From contig CAYWSB010000007.1 of NCBI GenBank assembly GCA_964460465.1, positions 5,254 through 69,253 on the forward strand: a DNA stretch of 64,000 nucleotides, given 5' to 3'. Numbering within the stretch: position 1 is the stretch's first letter; the number at the start of each line of letters is the position of its first letter. The notes below the pieces were generated by a model. It had not been told where the DNA came from. It searched no databases and saw nothing but the letters and a program-made list of their open reading frames with translations. This document shows positions 15,408-22,890 of the stretch, piece after piece. The position numbers were made by a program, and so were the translations under genes. Origin of the DNA: SLRI01 sp964460465 (GTDB lineage: Bacteria > Pseudomonadota > Alphaproteobacteria > Geminicoccales > Geminicoccaceae).

Positions 15408-17192
15408 GTGAAGGTGCCGTTCGCCGACCGGCTCGCCGCCGTCAGGGCGGAGCTGAAGCTGCAGGGCGTCGACGGCTTCGTCCTGCAGCGCACCGATCAG
15501 CACGGCAGCGAGTACCTGCCGCCGGGCGATGAGCGTCTCGCCTGGCTCACCGGCTTCACCGGCTCGGCGGGCCAGGCGATCGTGCTCCAGGATGCCGCTG
15601 CCGCCTTCAGCGACGGTCGCTACACGGTGCAGCTCGGGCAGGAGGTCGATGCGGCCCTCTTCGAGCGCTGCCACATCACCGAGCGCACGCCCTCGAGCTG
15701 GCTCGAGGAGCACCTGCAGCCCGGCATGACGCTCGGCTTCGATCCGCGGCTGACCCGCAAGGCCGAGCGGCAGGCGCTGGAACGCGTCTGCCGCAGCCGC
15801 GACGTCAGGCTGGCGCCGCTGGCCGCGAACCCGATCGACCGCTGCTGGACCGACCGCCCGCCACCCCCGGCAGGCCCGGTGACCCGGCACGATGAGGCGC
15901 ACGCCGGCGAAGCCAGCGCCGCCAAGCGGCAGCGCATCGGCGAGCTGGTCGCCAAGCGCGGCGCCGATTGGCTGCTCGTCACCGCCGCGGACAGCATCGC
16001 CTGGCTGCTCAACATCCGCGGTGCCGACGTCCCCTACAACCCGCTCTGCCTCAGCCACCTGCTGCTCGAATCCTCCGGCAGGGCCATCTGGTTCGTCGAT
16101 CCGACCAAGCTGGCGGGCGGTCCGGTCGTCGACAACGCGGTGGAGACCCGCCCCTACGAGGGCATCGACGCGGCCCTCGTCGAGCTCGGCCAGCACAACG
16201 CCCGGGTGCTGGTCGACCCGAGCCAGAACGCGGTCGCCTTCGCCGACCTTTTGGGCAGCGGTGGTGCCCGGGTCATCGAGGGCACGGACCCCATACCGCT
16301 CGCCAAGGCGAAGAAGAACGCGACCGAGATCGAAGGGGCGCTCGACGCCCAGCGCCGCGACGGCGCCGCCGTGGTCCGCTTTCTCGCCTGGCTCGACCAG
16401 CAGCCGCTCGACGGCACGATCGACGAGGCCGGGGCCGCCGCCAGCCTGCACGAGGAGCGCAGCCGCGATCCGCTCTTTCGCGGCCCGAGCTTCGAGACCA
16501 TCTCGGCGCACGGGCCCAACGCCGCCATGCCGCACTACCGGGTCACCGCGGCCTCCAACCGCCCGCTCACCGGCGGCACGCTCTATCTCGTCGACTCCGG
16601 CGGCCAGTATCCCGACGGCACCACCGACATCACCCGCACCATCGCGCTGGGCCAGCCATCGGCCGAGATGCAGACCCGCTTCACGCTGGTCCTCAAGGGT
16701 CACATCGCCCTCTCCGAGGCGGTCTTCCCGGAGGGCACGGCCGGCAGCCAGCTCGACCTTCTGGCCCGGCAGTTCCTCTGGCGCCGCGGCCTCGACTACG
16801 ACCACGGCACGGGCCACGGCATCGGCGCCTATCTCTGCGTCCACGAGGGCCCGCAGCGCCTCGCCAAGCGCGGCGGCGACGTGGCCCTCGAGCCCGGCAT
16901 GATCCTCTCCAACGAGCCCGGCTACTACAAGCCCGGCGAGTACGGCATCCGCACCGAGAACCTCGTCCTGGTCGAAACCGCCCCGATGCCCGAGGGCGGC
17001 GACCGCAAGCTGCTCTGCTTTCGCACCCTGACGCTGGCGCCCATCGACCGCCGGCTCATCGACCCGCACCTCCTGACCGAGCCCGAGCGCCGCTGGCTCG
17101 ACACCTACCACGCCCGGGTCAGGGAGGAGCTGGGACCGCTGCTCGACGGCCCGTGCCGCGCCTGGCTGGAGCAGGCCACGGCACCGCTCTGA
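15408..17192 (+). CDS. pepP: Xaa-Pro aminopeptidase (M24B)
   Basis: A 594-residue cytosolic metallopeptidase that removes N-terminal residues before proline. Two creatinase-type N-terminal domains (RTDQHGSEYLPPGDERLAWL; SIAWLLNIRGADVPYNP) precede a pita-bread catalytic domain with the five metal ligands in order: Asp in LVDSGGQY, Asp in TTDITRT, His in HGTGHGIGA, Glu in NEPGYY and Glu in RTENLVL. A C-terminal extension follows, as in the long (~600 residue) form found in alphaproteobacteria and eukaryotes. The start is GTG at 15408, 13 bases after the infC stop, so it may be read from the infC transcript. Confidence 0.95.
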   Translation: MKVPFADRLAAVRAELKLQGVDGFVLQRTDQHGSEYLPPGDERLAWLTGFTGSAGQAIVLQDAAAAFSDGRYTVQLGQEVDAALFERCHITERTPSSWLEEHLQPGMTLGFDPRLTRKAERQALERVCRSRDVRLAPLAANPIDRCWTDRPPPPAGPVTRHDEAHAGEASAAKRQRIGELVAKRGADWLLVTAADSIAWLLNIRGADVPYNPLCLSHLLLESSGRAIWFVDPTKLAGGPVVDNAVETRPYEGIDAALVELGQHNARVLVDPSQNAVAFADLLGSGGARVIEGTDPIPLAKAKKNATEIEGALDAQRRDGAAVVRFLAWLDQQPLDGTIDEAGAAASLHEERSRDPLFRGPSFETISAHGPNAAMPHYRVTAASNRPLTGGTLYLVDSGGQYPDGTTDITRTIALGQPSAEMQTRFTLVLKGHIALSEAVFPEGTAGSQLDLLARQFLWRRGLDYDHGTGHGIGAYLCVHEGPQRLAKRGGDVALEPGMILSNEPGYYKPGEYGIRTENLVLVETAPMPEGGDRKLLCFRTLTLAPIDRRLIDPHLLTEPERRWLDTYHARVREELGPLLDGPCRAWLEQATAPL

Positions 17193-17228
17193 CGGCCCGC
17201 CGGGCAGCCCTTGCCGGGAGCGACGCGG

Positions 17229-17792
17229 ATGCGCATTCGACCCTACGATCGCGCGACCGACCAGGATCGGGTGCTCGAGATCTGGCTCACCGCGTCGCGG
17301 GCGGGCCACCCCTTCCTGTCCGACACCGACCTCGAGGCGCAGCGCGTTCTCGTGCGCGACGTCTAGAGCATTTTCAGGGTGACCGGAGACGAGGAAGGCA
17401 AGGCGATCGGCGCGGAGCGTAGTGAACCTACGTGAGCACCGATCGTCCGCGGCCTGACGAAGTATACGGTCACCCTGAAAATGCTCTATCTCGAGCGGGC
17501 GGAAACGTGGGTCGCCCTGGGTGCCGGACGAATCCAGGGCTTCATCGGCCTGCTCGACGCCTTCGTCGGCGGACTCTTCGTCGATCCTGCGGCGCACCGT
17601 GCCGGCATCGGCCGGGCACTCGTCGAGCACGCCGCGGGACGCAAGGGGGAGCTCTCCGTGGACGTCTACGCCGCCAACGCGGCCGCCCTCGCCTTCTACG
17701 CCCGGCTCGGCTTCGTCCCGGTCGGCCACCGCGACGTCGACGACGAAGGCCGCCCCCTGCCCCTGGTGCAGCTGCACCGCCCGGCGGGCTGA
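17229..17792 (+). pseudogene. GNAT acetyltransferase gene split by a MITE insertion
   Basis: Removing 123 bases (the element plus one TA) restores a single frame of about 147 codons: MRIRPYDRATDQDRVLEIWL...RVLVRDV joined to YLERAETWVALGAGRIQGFIGLL...GGLFVDPAAHRAGIGRALVEHA...ANAAALAFYARLGFVPVG. The last parts contain the GNAT acetyl-CoA loop (HRAGIGRAL) and the terminal beta-strand motif. The insertion places TAG directly after LVRDV. The 3' half still has its own ATG at 17481, supplied in frame by the right end of the element, so a 103-residue fragment lacking the N-terminal strands could be made. The substrate is unknown. Confidence 0.85.
17366..17486. mobile_element. 121-bp MITE with perfect 20-bp terminal inverted repeats and TA target duplication
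   Basis: The left end starts GAGCATTTTCAGGGTGACC and the right end is its exact complement (17467-17486). TA flanks both sides (17364-17365 and 17487-17488), and deleting one TA plus the element rebuilds the GNAT frame. TA duplication is the mark of IS630/Tc1-mariner transposases, so this is probably a non-autonomous derivative of such an element. The interior (17391-17462) is a two-stem hairpin matched in architecture by 3709-3780. No transposase is encoded. Confidence 0.88.
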
Positions 17793-17863
17793 TGCCCCAG
17801 GGTCGAGCCATGCGCCTCGGCCCTACCGATTTCGCGGCAGCCCCCCTACCCGGCCTGCCGCAT

Positions 17864-18412
17864 CTACTCCCGGCTGAGCAGAAAGAAGAAGTAGGGCTCC
17901 ACCGCCCCGCCCAGCACCATCAGGCCGAGCACCCGATCCGCATCGACCCGGCGGAAGTGGTCGGTGATCGGCAGCCGATCATAGACCATCGCCGCGCTCG
18001 CCTTGCCGCGAAACGTCTGCAGTTCCAGCCGTGCCGCATGGCGGCGGGTGCGCAGCAGCGGCAGCCCTGCGCGGAAGGCGCGGCGCACGACGCTGCCGCG
18101 CCCGAGACCCGGCACGCGCAGTCCAAGTCGCACCAGCAGCCCGGGCGGATCGAACGGCACGATGCCACCCGAGGACGTGCGAAACAGCAGCGGATGCACC
18201 CGATCCGGCGCCTCGAACGCCTTGCCCCACCAGCCGAGCCCCTCCAGCAACCCGTCGAGCGCATGGCCGGTCGCGAGGCCGACACCCCGCCAGCGGCCGA
18301 GCATGAAGTCTACAGGGATGGCTTCCAGACCGTCGAAGCTCGCCAGCGCCGCAGCGGGCTCGGCTCCCTGGCACCGCCACTTGTCCAGCCAAGCTGGCGC
18401 GTCCGGCATCAT
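17864..18412 (-). CDS. GXWXG / DUF4334 domain protein
   Basis: A 182-residue protein with an N-terminal GXWXG domain (LGRWRGVGLATGHALDGLLEG, GWWGKAFEAPDRVHPLLF) and a C-terminal DUF4334 domain (ASAAMVYDRLPITDHFRRVD, VLGLMVLGGAVEPYFFFLL). The pair forms a lipocalin-like fold of unknown ligand, common in proteobacteria and actinobacteria. There is no signal peptide. It lies downstream of the GlxA-like regulator on the same strand (58-base gap). Confidence 0.85.
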   Translation of the reverse strand: MMPDAPAWLDKWRCQGAEPAAALASFDGLEAIPVDFMLGRWRGVGLATGHALDGLLEGLGWWGKAFEAPDRVHPLLFRTSSGGIVPFDPPGLLVRLGLRVPGLGRGSVVRRAFRAGLPLLRTRRHAARLELQTFRGKASAAMVYDRLPITDHFRRVDADRVLGLMVLGGAVEPYFFFLLSRE

Positions 18413-18470
18413 CCGTCCGCCGCCCGCAGCTGCCCGCCTGGTGACGAGCGGCGATCGCGACGGGGGCGCC

Positions 18471-19475
18471 TCAAGCCGCCTCGATCCGCTCCGCCCTGGG
18501 CGTCTTGCCGAACATCTGCCGGTAGCAGGTGGAGAAGTGCGACGCGCTCACGAACCCACAGGCGCAGGCGATGTTCATGATCGGCAGGTCGGTCTGGTAG
18601 AGCAGGTGGCGCGCCCGCTCGAGGCGGAGCTCGAGGTAGTACTGCGCCGGCGTGCGGCCCATGTGGCGGCGGAAGAGGCGCTCGAGCTGGCGGCGCGACA
18701 GGCCGACATAGTGGGCGAGCTGCTCCTGCGGCAGCGGGTCCTCGATGTTGGCCTCCATGAGCTCGATCGCCATGATGAGCTTGGGGTGGTGCACGCCGAG
18801 ACGCAGGCGGATCGGCATGCGCTGGCGGTCGTGCGGGCCGCGGATGCGGTCCAGCAGGCACTGCTCGGAGACCTTGGTGGCGAGCTCGTCGCCGTGCGTC
18901 TGGGCGATCCGGCTGAGCATCAGGTCGAGCGGCGCGGTGCCGCCCGAGCAGGTGAAGCGGTTGCGGTCGATCTCGTAGAGGTCGGCGGCGACGTCGATGT
19001 CGGGGAAGGCCTCGACGAACCCCGGCAGGTTCTCCCAGTGGATGGTGCAGCGATGGTCGGTGATCAGCCCGGCCCTGGCCAGGATGTGCGCACCGGTGCA
19101 GAGTGCTCCGATGGTGGCACCGTGGCGGTCCATGCGGCGCAGCCAAGCGAACACCTCCCGGTCCTGGTAGCGCTCGCCCCCCAGCCCTGAGACCAGCACG
19201 ATGGTCGGCAGCTGCCCGCCCTGCCCCGGCTGCAGCGCATCGATGCCGAGATCCACCTGGACGCCGATGCCATTGCTGCCCTTGACCGGGGCACCGTCCT
19301 TGGAGACCAGGAGCCAGCGGTAGAGCGGGCGGCCGGAGAGGCGGTTGGCGATGCGCAGCGGCTCGACCGCGCTCGCGAAGGACATCATGGAGAAATCGGG
19401 CACGAGCAGGAAGGCCATGACCTCGGTGTCGCCCGAGGGCCGAGCGTCATTGGCCGCCGCGACAGTCAGCTGCAT
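18471..19475 (-). CDS. GlxA/GbdR-like transcriptional regulator (DJ-1/PfpI plus AraC)
   Basis: A 334-residue regulator. The N-terminal class I glutamine-amidotransferase-like domain (MAFLLVPDFSMMSFASAVEPL, GALCTGAHILARAGLI) lacks enzymatic partners and serves as a ligand sensor. The C-terminal AraC domain has two helix-turn-helix units: PQEQLAHYVGLSRRQLERLF and IACACGFVSASHFSTCYRQM. Regulators of this class (GbdR, SouR, CdhR) control glycine-betaine, sarcosine and carnitine catabolism. It is transcribed divergently from a sarcosine oxidase beta gene, which supports a sarcosine or dimethylglycine-responsive role (inference). The 189-base gap holds both promoters; I see no clear operator. Confidence 0.88.
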   Translation of the reverse strand: MQLTVAAANDARPSGDTEVMAFLLVPDFSMMSFASAVEPLRIANRLSGRPLYRWLLVSKDGAPVKGSNGIGVQVDLGIDALQPGQGGQLPTIVLVSGLGGERYQDREVFAWLRRMDRHGATIGALCTGAHILARAGLITDHRCTIHWENLPGFVEAFPDIDVAADLYEIDRNRFTCSGGTAPLDLMLSRIAQTHGDELATKVSEQCLLDRIRGPHDRQRMPIRLRLGVHHPKLIMAIELMEANIEDPLPQEQLAHYVGLSRRQLERLFRRHMGRTPAQYYLELRLERARHLLYQTDLPIMNIACACGFVSASHFSTCYRQMFGKTPRAERIEAA

Positions 19476-19664
19476 GCACCGCCACCATCCGCTTCTCGGT
19501 CAACCGCCTATCACAATTTCCTGGCGGCACCTATAGGAGAGCCGTTGGTCGGGTCCAGGCGTGGCGGCGAAGGAATCGGTCGCGTCCGGCAAAGCCCGGC
19601 CAGGGTCTTGCGCTAGGTCGGTGGCGGTGGCCCGCCGTCTGCCGGGAGCACACCGAACCGGGTC

Positions 19665-20921
19665 ATGCCGATGCACCGCTACTCGATCCTCTCGATCGCC
19701 AGGAACGCCCTCGCCGGCCACGCCAACTGGCCCGAGGCGTGGCGCAGCCCGGCCCCGAAGCCGGCCTACGACATCGTCATCGTCGGCGCGGGCGGGCACG
19801 GGCTGGGCACCGCCTACTACCTGGCCAGGGAGCACAAGATCACCAACGTCGCCGTCCTGGAGAAGGGCTGGCTCGGCGGCGGCAACACCGGCCGCAACAC
19901 CACCATCATCCGCTCGAACTACCTCTACGACGAGAGCGTGCGGCTCTACGACCATGCGGTGAAGCTCTGGGAAGGCCTCAGCCAGGAGCTCAACTACAAC
20001 GTCATGTTCAGCCAGCGCGGCGTGATGATGCTGGCGCACAACACCCACGACGTGCAGGTCCTCAAGCGCCACGTCCACAGCAACAGGCTGAACGGCGTCG
20101 ACAACGAGTGGTTGACCCCGGCCGAGGCCAAGGCGTTCTGCCCGCCGCTCTCGATCGACCGTGGCGCCCGCTACCCCGTCGTCGGCGCCGCCCTGCAGCG
20201 GCGCGGCGGGGTCGCCCGGCACGACGCCGTCGCCTGGGGCTATGCCCGGGCGGCCGACGCCATGGGGGTCGACATCATCCAGAACTGTGCGGTCACCGGC
20301 ATCCGCCGCGAGGGCGGCCGGGTGGTCGGTGTGGAGACCGAGCAGGGCTTCATCGCGGCGAAGAGGGTGGGCGTGGTCACCGCCGGCCACACGCCAGTGG
20401 TCATGGCCATGGCCGGGCTCACCCTGCCGCTCGAATCGGTGCCGCTGCAGGCCCTGGTCTCCGAGCCCGTCAAGCCGGTCTTCCCCTGCGTCGTCATGTC
20501 GAACACCGTGCATGCCTATATCAGCCAGTCGGACAAGGGCGAGCTGGTCATCGGCGCCGGCACCGACCAGTACGTGAGCTACAGCCAGCGCGGCGGCATC
20601 CAGATCCTCGAGCACACGCTGGAGGCCATCCTCGAGCTCTTCCCGATGTTCTCGCGGATGAGCATGCTCCGGCAGTGGGGCGGGATCGTCGACGTCACCC
20701 CGGACCGGAGCCCGATCATCGGCAAGACGCCGGTCGAGGGCCTCTTCGTCAATTGCGGCTGGGGCACCGGCGGCTTCAAGGCGACGCCGGGCTCGGCGCA
20801 CGTCTTCGCGCACACCCTGGCGACGGGCGAGCCGCACCCGATCAACGCGCCCTTCACCCTCGACCGGTTCACCACCGGCCGGCTGATCGACGAGGCGGCC
20901 GCCGCCGCGGTGGCGCACTGA
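19665..20921 (+). CDS. soxB: Sarcosine oxidase beta subunit (SoxB-like)
   Basis: A 418-residue FAD-dependent subunit of the heterotetrameric sarcosine oxidase type. It has the dinucleotide-binding motif YDIVIVGAGGHGLGTAYYLA, the family block GWLGGGNTGRNTTIIRSNYL, and a C-terminal FAD loop WGGIVDVTPDRSPIIGKTPV followed by NCGWGTGGFKATPGSA. The enzyme oxidises sarcosine to glycine and passes formaldehyde to tetrahydrofolate on the alpha subunit. The usual partners soxD, soxA and soxG do not follow: the next gene is on the opposite strand 12 bases away. It may work alone, with partners elsewhere, or be a relative with another substrate. The start could be 19665 or the second ATG at 19671. Confidence 0.9.
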   Translation: MPMHRYSILSIARNALAGHANWPEAWRSPAPKPAYDIVIVGAGGHGLGTAYYLAREHKITNVAVLEKGWLGGGNTGRNTTIIRSNYLYDESVRLYDHAVKLWEGLSQELNYNVMFSQRGVMMLAHNTHDVQVLKRHVHSNRLNGVDNEWLTPAEAKAFCPPLSIDRGARYPVVGAALQRRGGVARHDAVAWGYARAADAMGVDIIQNCAVTGIRREGGRVVGVETEQGFIAAKRVGVVTAGHTPVVMAMAGLTLPLESVPLQALVSEPVKPVFPCVVMSNTVHAYISQSDKGELVIGAGTDQYVSYSQRGGIQILEHTLEAILELFPMFSRMSMLRQWGGIVDVTPDRSPIIGKTPVEGLFVNCGWGTGGFKATPGSAHVFAHTLATGEPHPINAPFTLDRFTTGRLIDEAAAAAVAH

Positions 20922-20933
20922 GCGCCGCCGGTG

Positions 20934-22289
20934 TCACCGGGCACGTGCGAAAGCGAACCGCTGGGTGAGCCGACGCAGGACGAAGCCCTCCGTCTCGAGG
21001 GCGAGGCGCGCCGCCGGCTCGTCCAGCGCACCGAGGGCACCCTCGGGTAGCGGTGCCGAGCCGGCCACGAGGTCCAGCCGGTAGGTCACGGCCCGGTCGG
21101 GCTTGAGCCGCACGGTGAAACCGGCACCCGCGGCAAGCGGGGCGAGGCCGTCGAGCCGGCCGACCCGCTCGACGACGGCACCGTCGGGCGGGTCGAGCCG
21201 CAGATGCCCGAGCACGAAGAGGGGCGCGCCGGCGGGTGGGACCACCCGGATGTCGACCCCGCAGAGCCGCGGGTCGTCGACGAGCGCCGGCAACGTCTCG
21301 GTGCCAGCCTCGATCGGCGCCGGCTCGAGCAGCGGCACGAGCGCGTGATCGAAATTCTGGACGAGGCAGCTCTGCCCCGGCTGCGGCCGACGCTTGTGCA
21401 GCTCGAGGACCAGCGCCGCTGCGATGCGCGCCGGGGGCGCTGCCGGCTCCGCGGCCGCTGTCGTCTCGGCCGGCGGGGGCTCGAGGGCCACGCCGCCATC
21501 CGGCGTGCGCTCGGCGGGGGTGTCCGGCAGGGTGTGCGGTGCCGTGTTCGGCCTCTCGATGGCGGCCGGTGTCAGGCGATCGAGGAGCGTCGGCCCGGCG
21601 AGCAGCGTTCCGGCCAGCAGCACGGCCGCCAGCGGCACCGCCATCAGCCGCGCCCGCGAGGCCGGCGGTGCTGCCGCGACCGGCGCGCGCACCGTCCGGC
21701 GCCGGTCGGCGATGCCGAGCAGCGCCGGCAGCTCGTCGACCCGCCCGACCGTGCGCAGCTCGACCCCGGCCGGCAGCGTGACGCGGCCGGTCTCGGCGGC
21801 ATTGCCGGCGGGCACCAGCCAGAGGCAGTCGCGGGGCCGGGCGAGCAGGGCCCGGCGGCTCGCCTCGAGCTTCTCGGCGACCAGCTCGACCGGCCGGATG
21901 GTGCCGCTGCTGTGCGCCACCTCGCCGGTGCAGTAGACGAGACGTCCAGCCTCGTCGTCGATGCCGGCGAAGCGCCCGGCGCTGGCCAGCAGCATCGCCA
22001 CGAGCGCACCGAGCTGCCAGCTCTCGCCGGCCCCGATGTCCTCGTCAATCTCGGCGTAGATCCCGGGTTTCAGCGGCTCGAGGGCCATGCCCCGCAGCAG
22101 GATCGGACCCAGGTCGTCGACGAAGGCGGCGAAGGCGCCGTCGCGGTCCAGGCTGGCCCGGTGCCCGTCGCGCAGCCAGAGCCGCGACCGATCGAAGGCG
22201 CTCTCGTGGGCGAAGCGGGTGACCGCGACCGGCCCGAGATTGGTGCCGATGCGCACGCCCGTCCGCTGCAGGGGCCCGGCCTCCGGCAC
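20934..22289 (-). CDS. Membrane-anchored Lon-type (S16) protease domain protein without ATPase
   Basis: A 451-residue protein. Residues about 70-165 resemble the Lon proteolytic domain: GAGESWQLGALVAMLLASAG aligns with Lon GPSAGI (Ser90), and YCTGEV....GTIRPVELVAEKLEASRRA then LWLVPAGN aligns with TGEITLRG..LPIGGLKEKLLAA...LIPxEN (Lys140 at the catalytic Lys). Both catalytic positions are therefore kept. A transmembrane helix follows at about 215-234, then a proline-rich linker and a C-terminal domain of about 180 residues, presumably periplasmic. There is no AAA+ module. It is last in a five-gene minus-strand run with gaps of 1-3 bases to its two upstream neighbours. The function is unknown; membrane-coupled processing or sensing is my inference. 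Confidence 0.5.
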   Translation of the reverse strand: MPEAGPLQRTGVRIGTNLGPVAVTRFAHESAFDRSRLWLRDGHRASLDRDGAFAAFVDDLGPILLRGMALEPLKPGIYAEIDEDIGAGESWQLGALVAMLLASAGRFAGIDDEAGRLVYCTGEVAHSSGTIRPVELVAEKLEASRRALLARPRDCLWLVPAGNAAETGRVTLPAGVELRTVGRVDELPALLGIADRRRTVRAPVAAAPPASRARLMAVPLAAVLLAGTLLAGPTLLDRLTPAAIERPNTAPHTLPDTPAERTPDGGVALEPPPAETTAAAEPAAPPARIAAALVLELHKRRPQPGQSCLVQNFDHALVPLLEPAPIEAGTETLPALVDDPRLCGVDIRVVPPAGAPLFVLGHLRLDPPDGAVVERVGRLDGLAPLAAGAGFTVRLKPDRAVTYRLDLVAGSAPLPEGALGALDEPAARLALETEGFVLRRLTQRFAFARAR

Positions 22290-22292
22290 CCG

Positions 22293-22889
22293 TCACGAGG
22301 CCGCGATGGCCACGGCGATCTCCACGCTCGGATCGAGCAGTGCCGCGACGATCGGATCGTCGCCGGGCAGCACCAGCTCCACCGTGCGGTCCGACGGCTC
22401 GGCGAAGCGCAGCCGCAGGCCGGCGAGCTCGTCGAGGCGGGGATGGTCCTCGGGCACCACGACCTCGAGCGAGCACAGCCGCGGTGGGGCCGGATAGGCG
22501 ATCGACAGCAGCACGTGGCCGGGCTTGGCGGTCAGCGGCTTGACCGTGATCGCGCCGCGCTTGCCGGCGACGGCGAAGCTGCGGGTCAGCTCGGCGGGGG
22601 CGCTCGCGGCGGCGCGGAGCATCGGCAGGTAGGTGGCGGCCCGCTCGCCCAGCATCGCGTGGTAGCGGCGACGCACGGCGGCATTCAGGCGGATCGCCTG
22701 CTGCACGCGCGCGTCGCGACCGGGCGAGCGGCCGTCGAGATAGGCCAGAAGCTCGCTGTAGGTCACCACGGGCGTGCCGTCGCCGCGGCGCCGCGCGGCG
22801 GCGGCACGCTCGATCAGGTCGAGGCCGGCGAGCCGATCGATGGCCGCCGCCATGGTCTCCTGGTCCGGCGTCGGTACCACGATTGCCAC
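22293..22889 (-). CDS. Unrecognised 198-residue soluble protein
   Basis: No family recognised. There is no signal peptide or membrane helix. The N-terminal half is helical (ETMAAAIDRLAGLDLIERAAA, ARVQQAIRLNAAVRRRYHAML) and the C-terminal half is predicted beta-rich (SFAVAGKRGAITVKPLTAKP, LCSLEVVVPEDHP). The gene sits 3 bases from the Lon-like gene and 1 base from the 597-residue protein gene, so the three are surely co-translated. That suggests a cytoplasmic partner of the Lon-like protein. Confidence 0.6.
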   Translation of the reverse strand: MAIVVPTPDQETMAAAIDRLAGLDLIERAAAARRRGDGTPVVTYSELLAYLDGRSPGRDARVQQAIRLNAAVRRRYHAMLGERAATYLPMLRAAASAPAELTRSFAVAGKRGAITVKPLTAKPGHVLLSIAYPAPPRLCSLEVVVPEDHPRLDELAGLRLRFAEPSDRTVELVLPGDDPIVAALLDPSVEIAVAIAAS

Positions 22890-22890
22890 G

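Noticed and set aside
20934..22289. Treating the Lon-like domain as an inactive pseudoprotease
   Set aside because: On careful alignment Ser90 and Lys140 both fall on the Lon catalytic positions, so inactivity is not supported.
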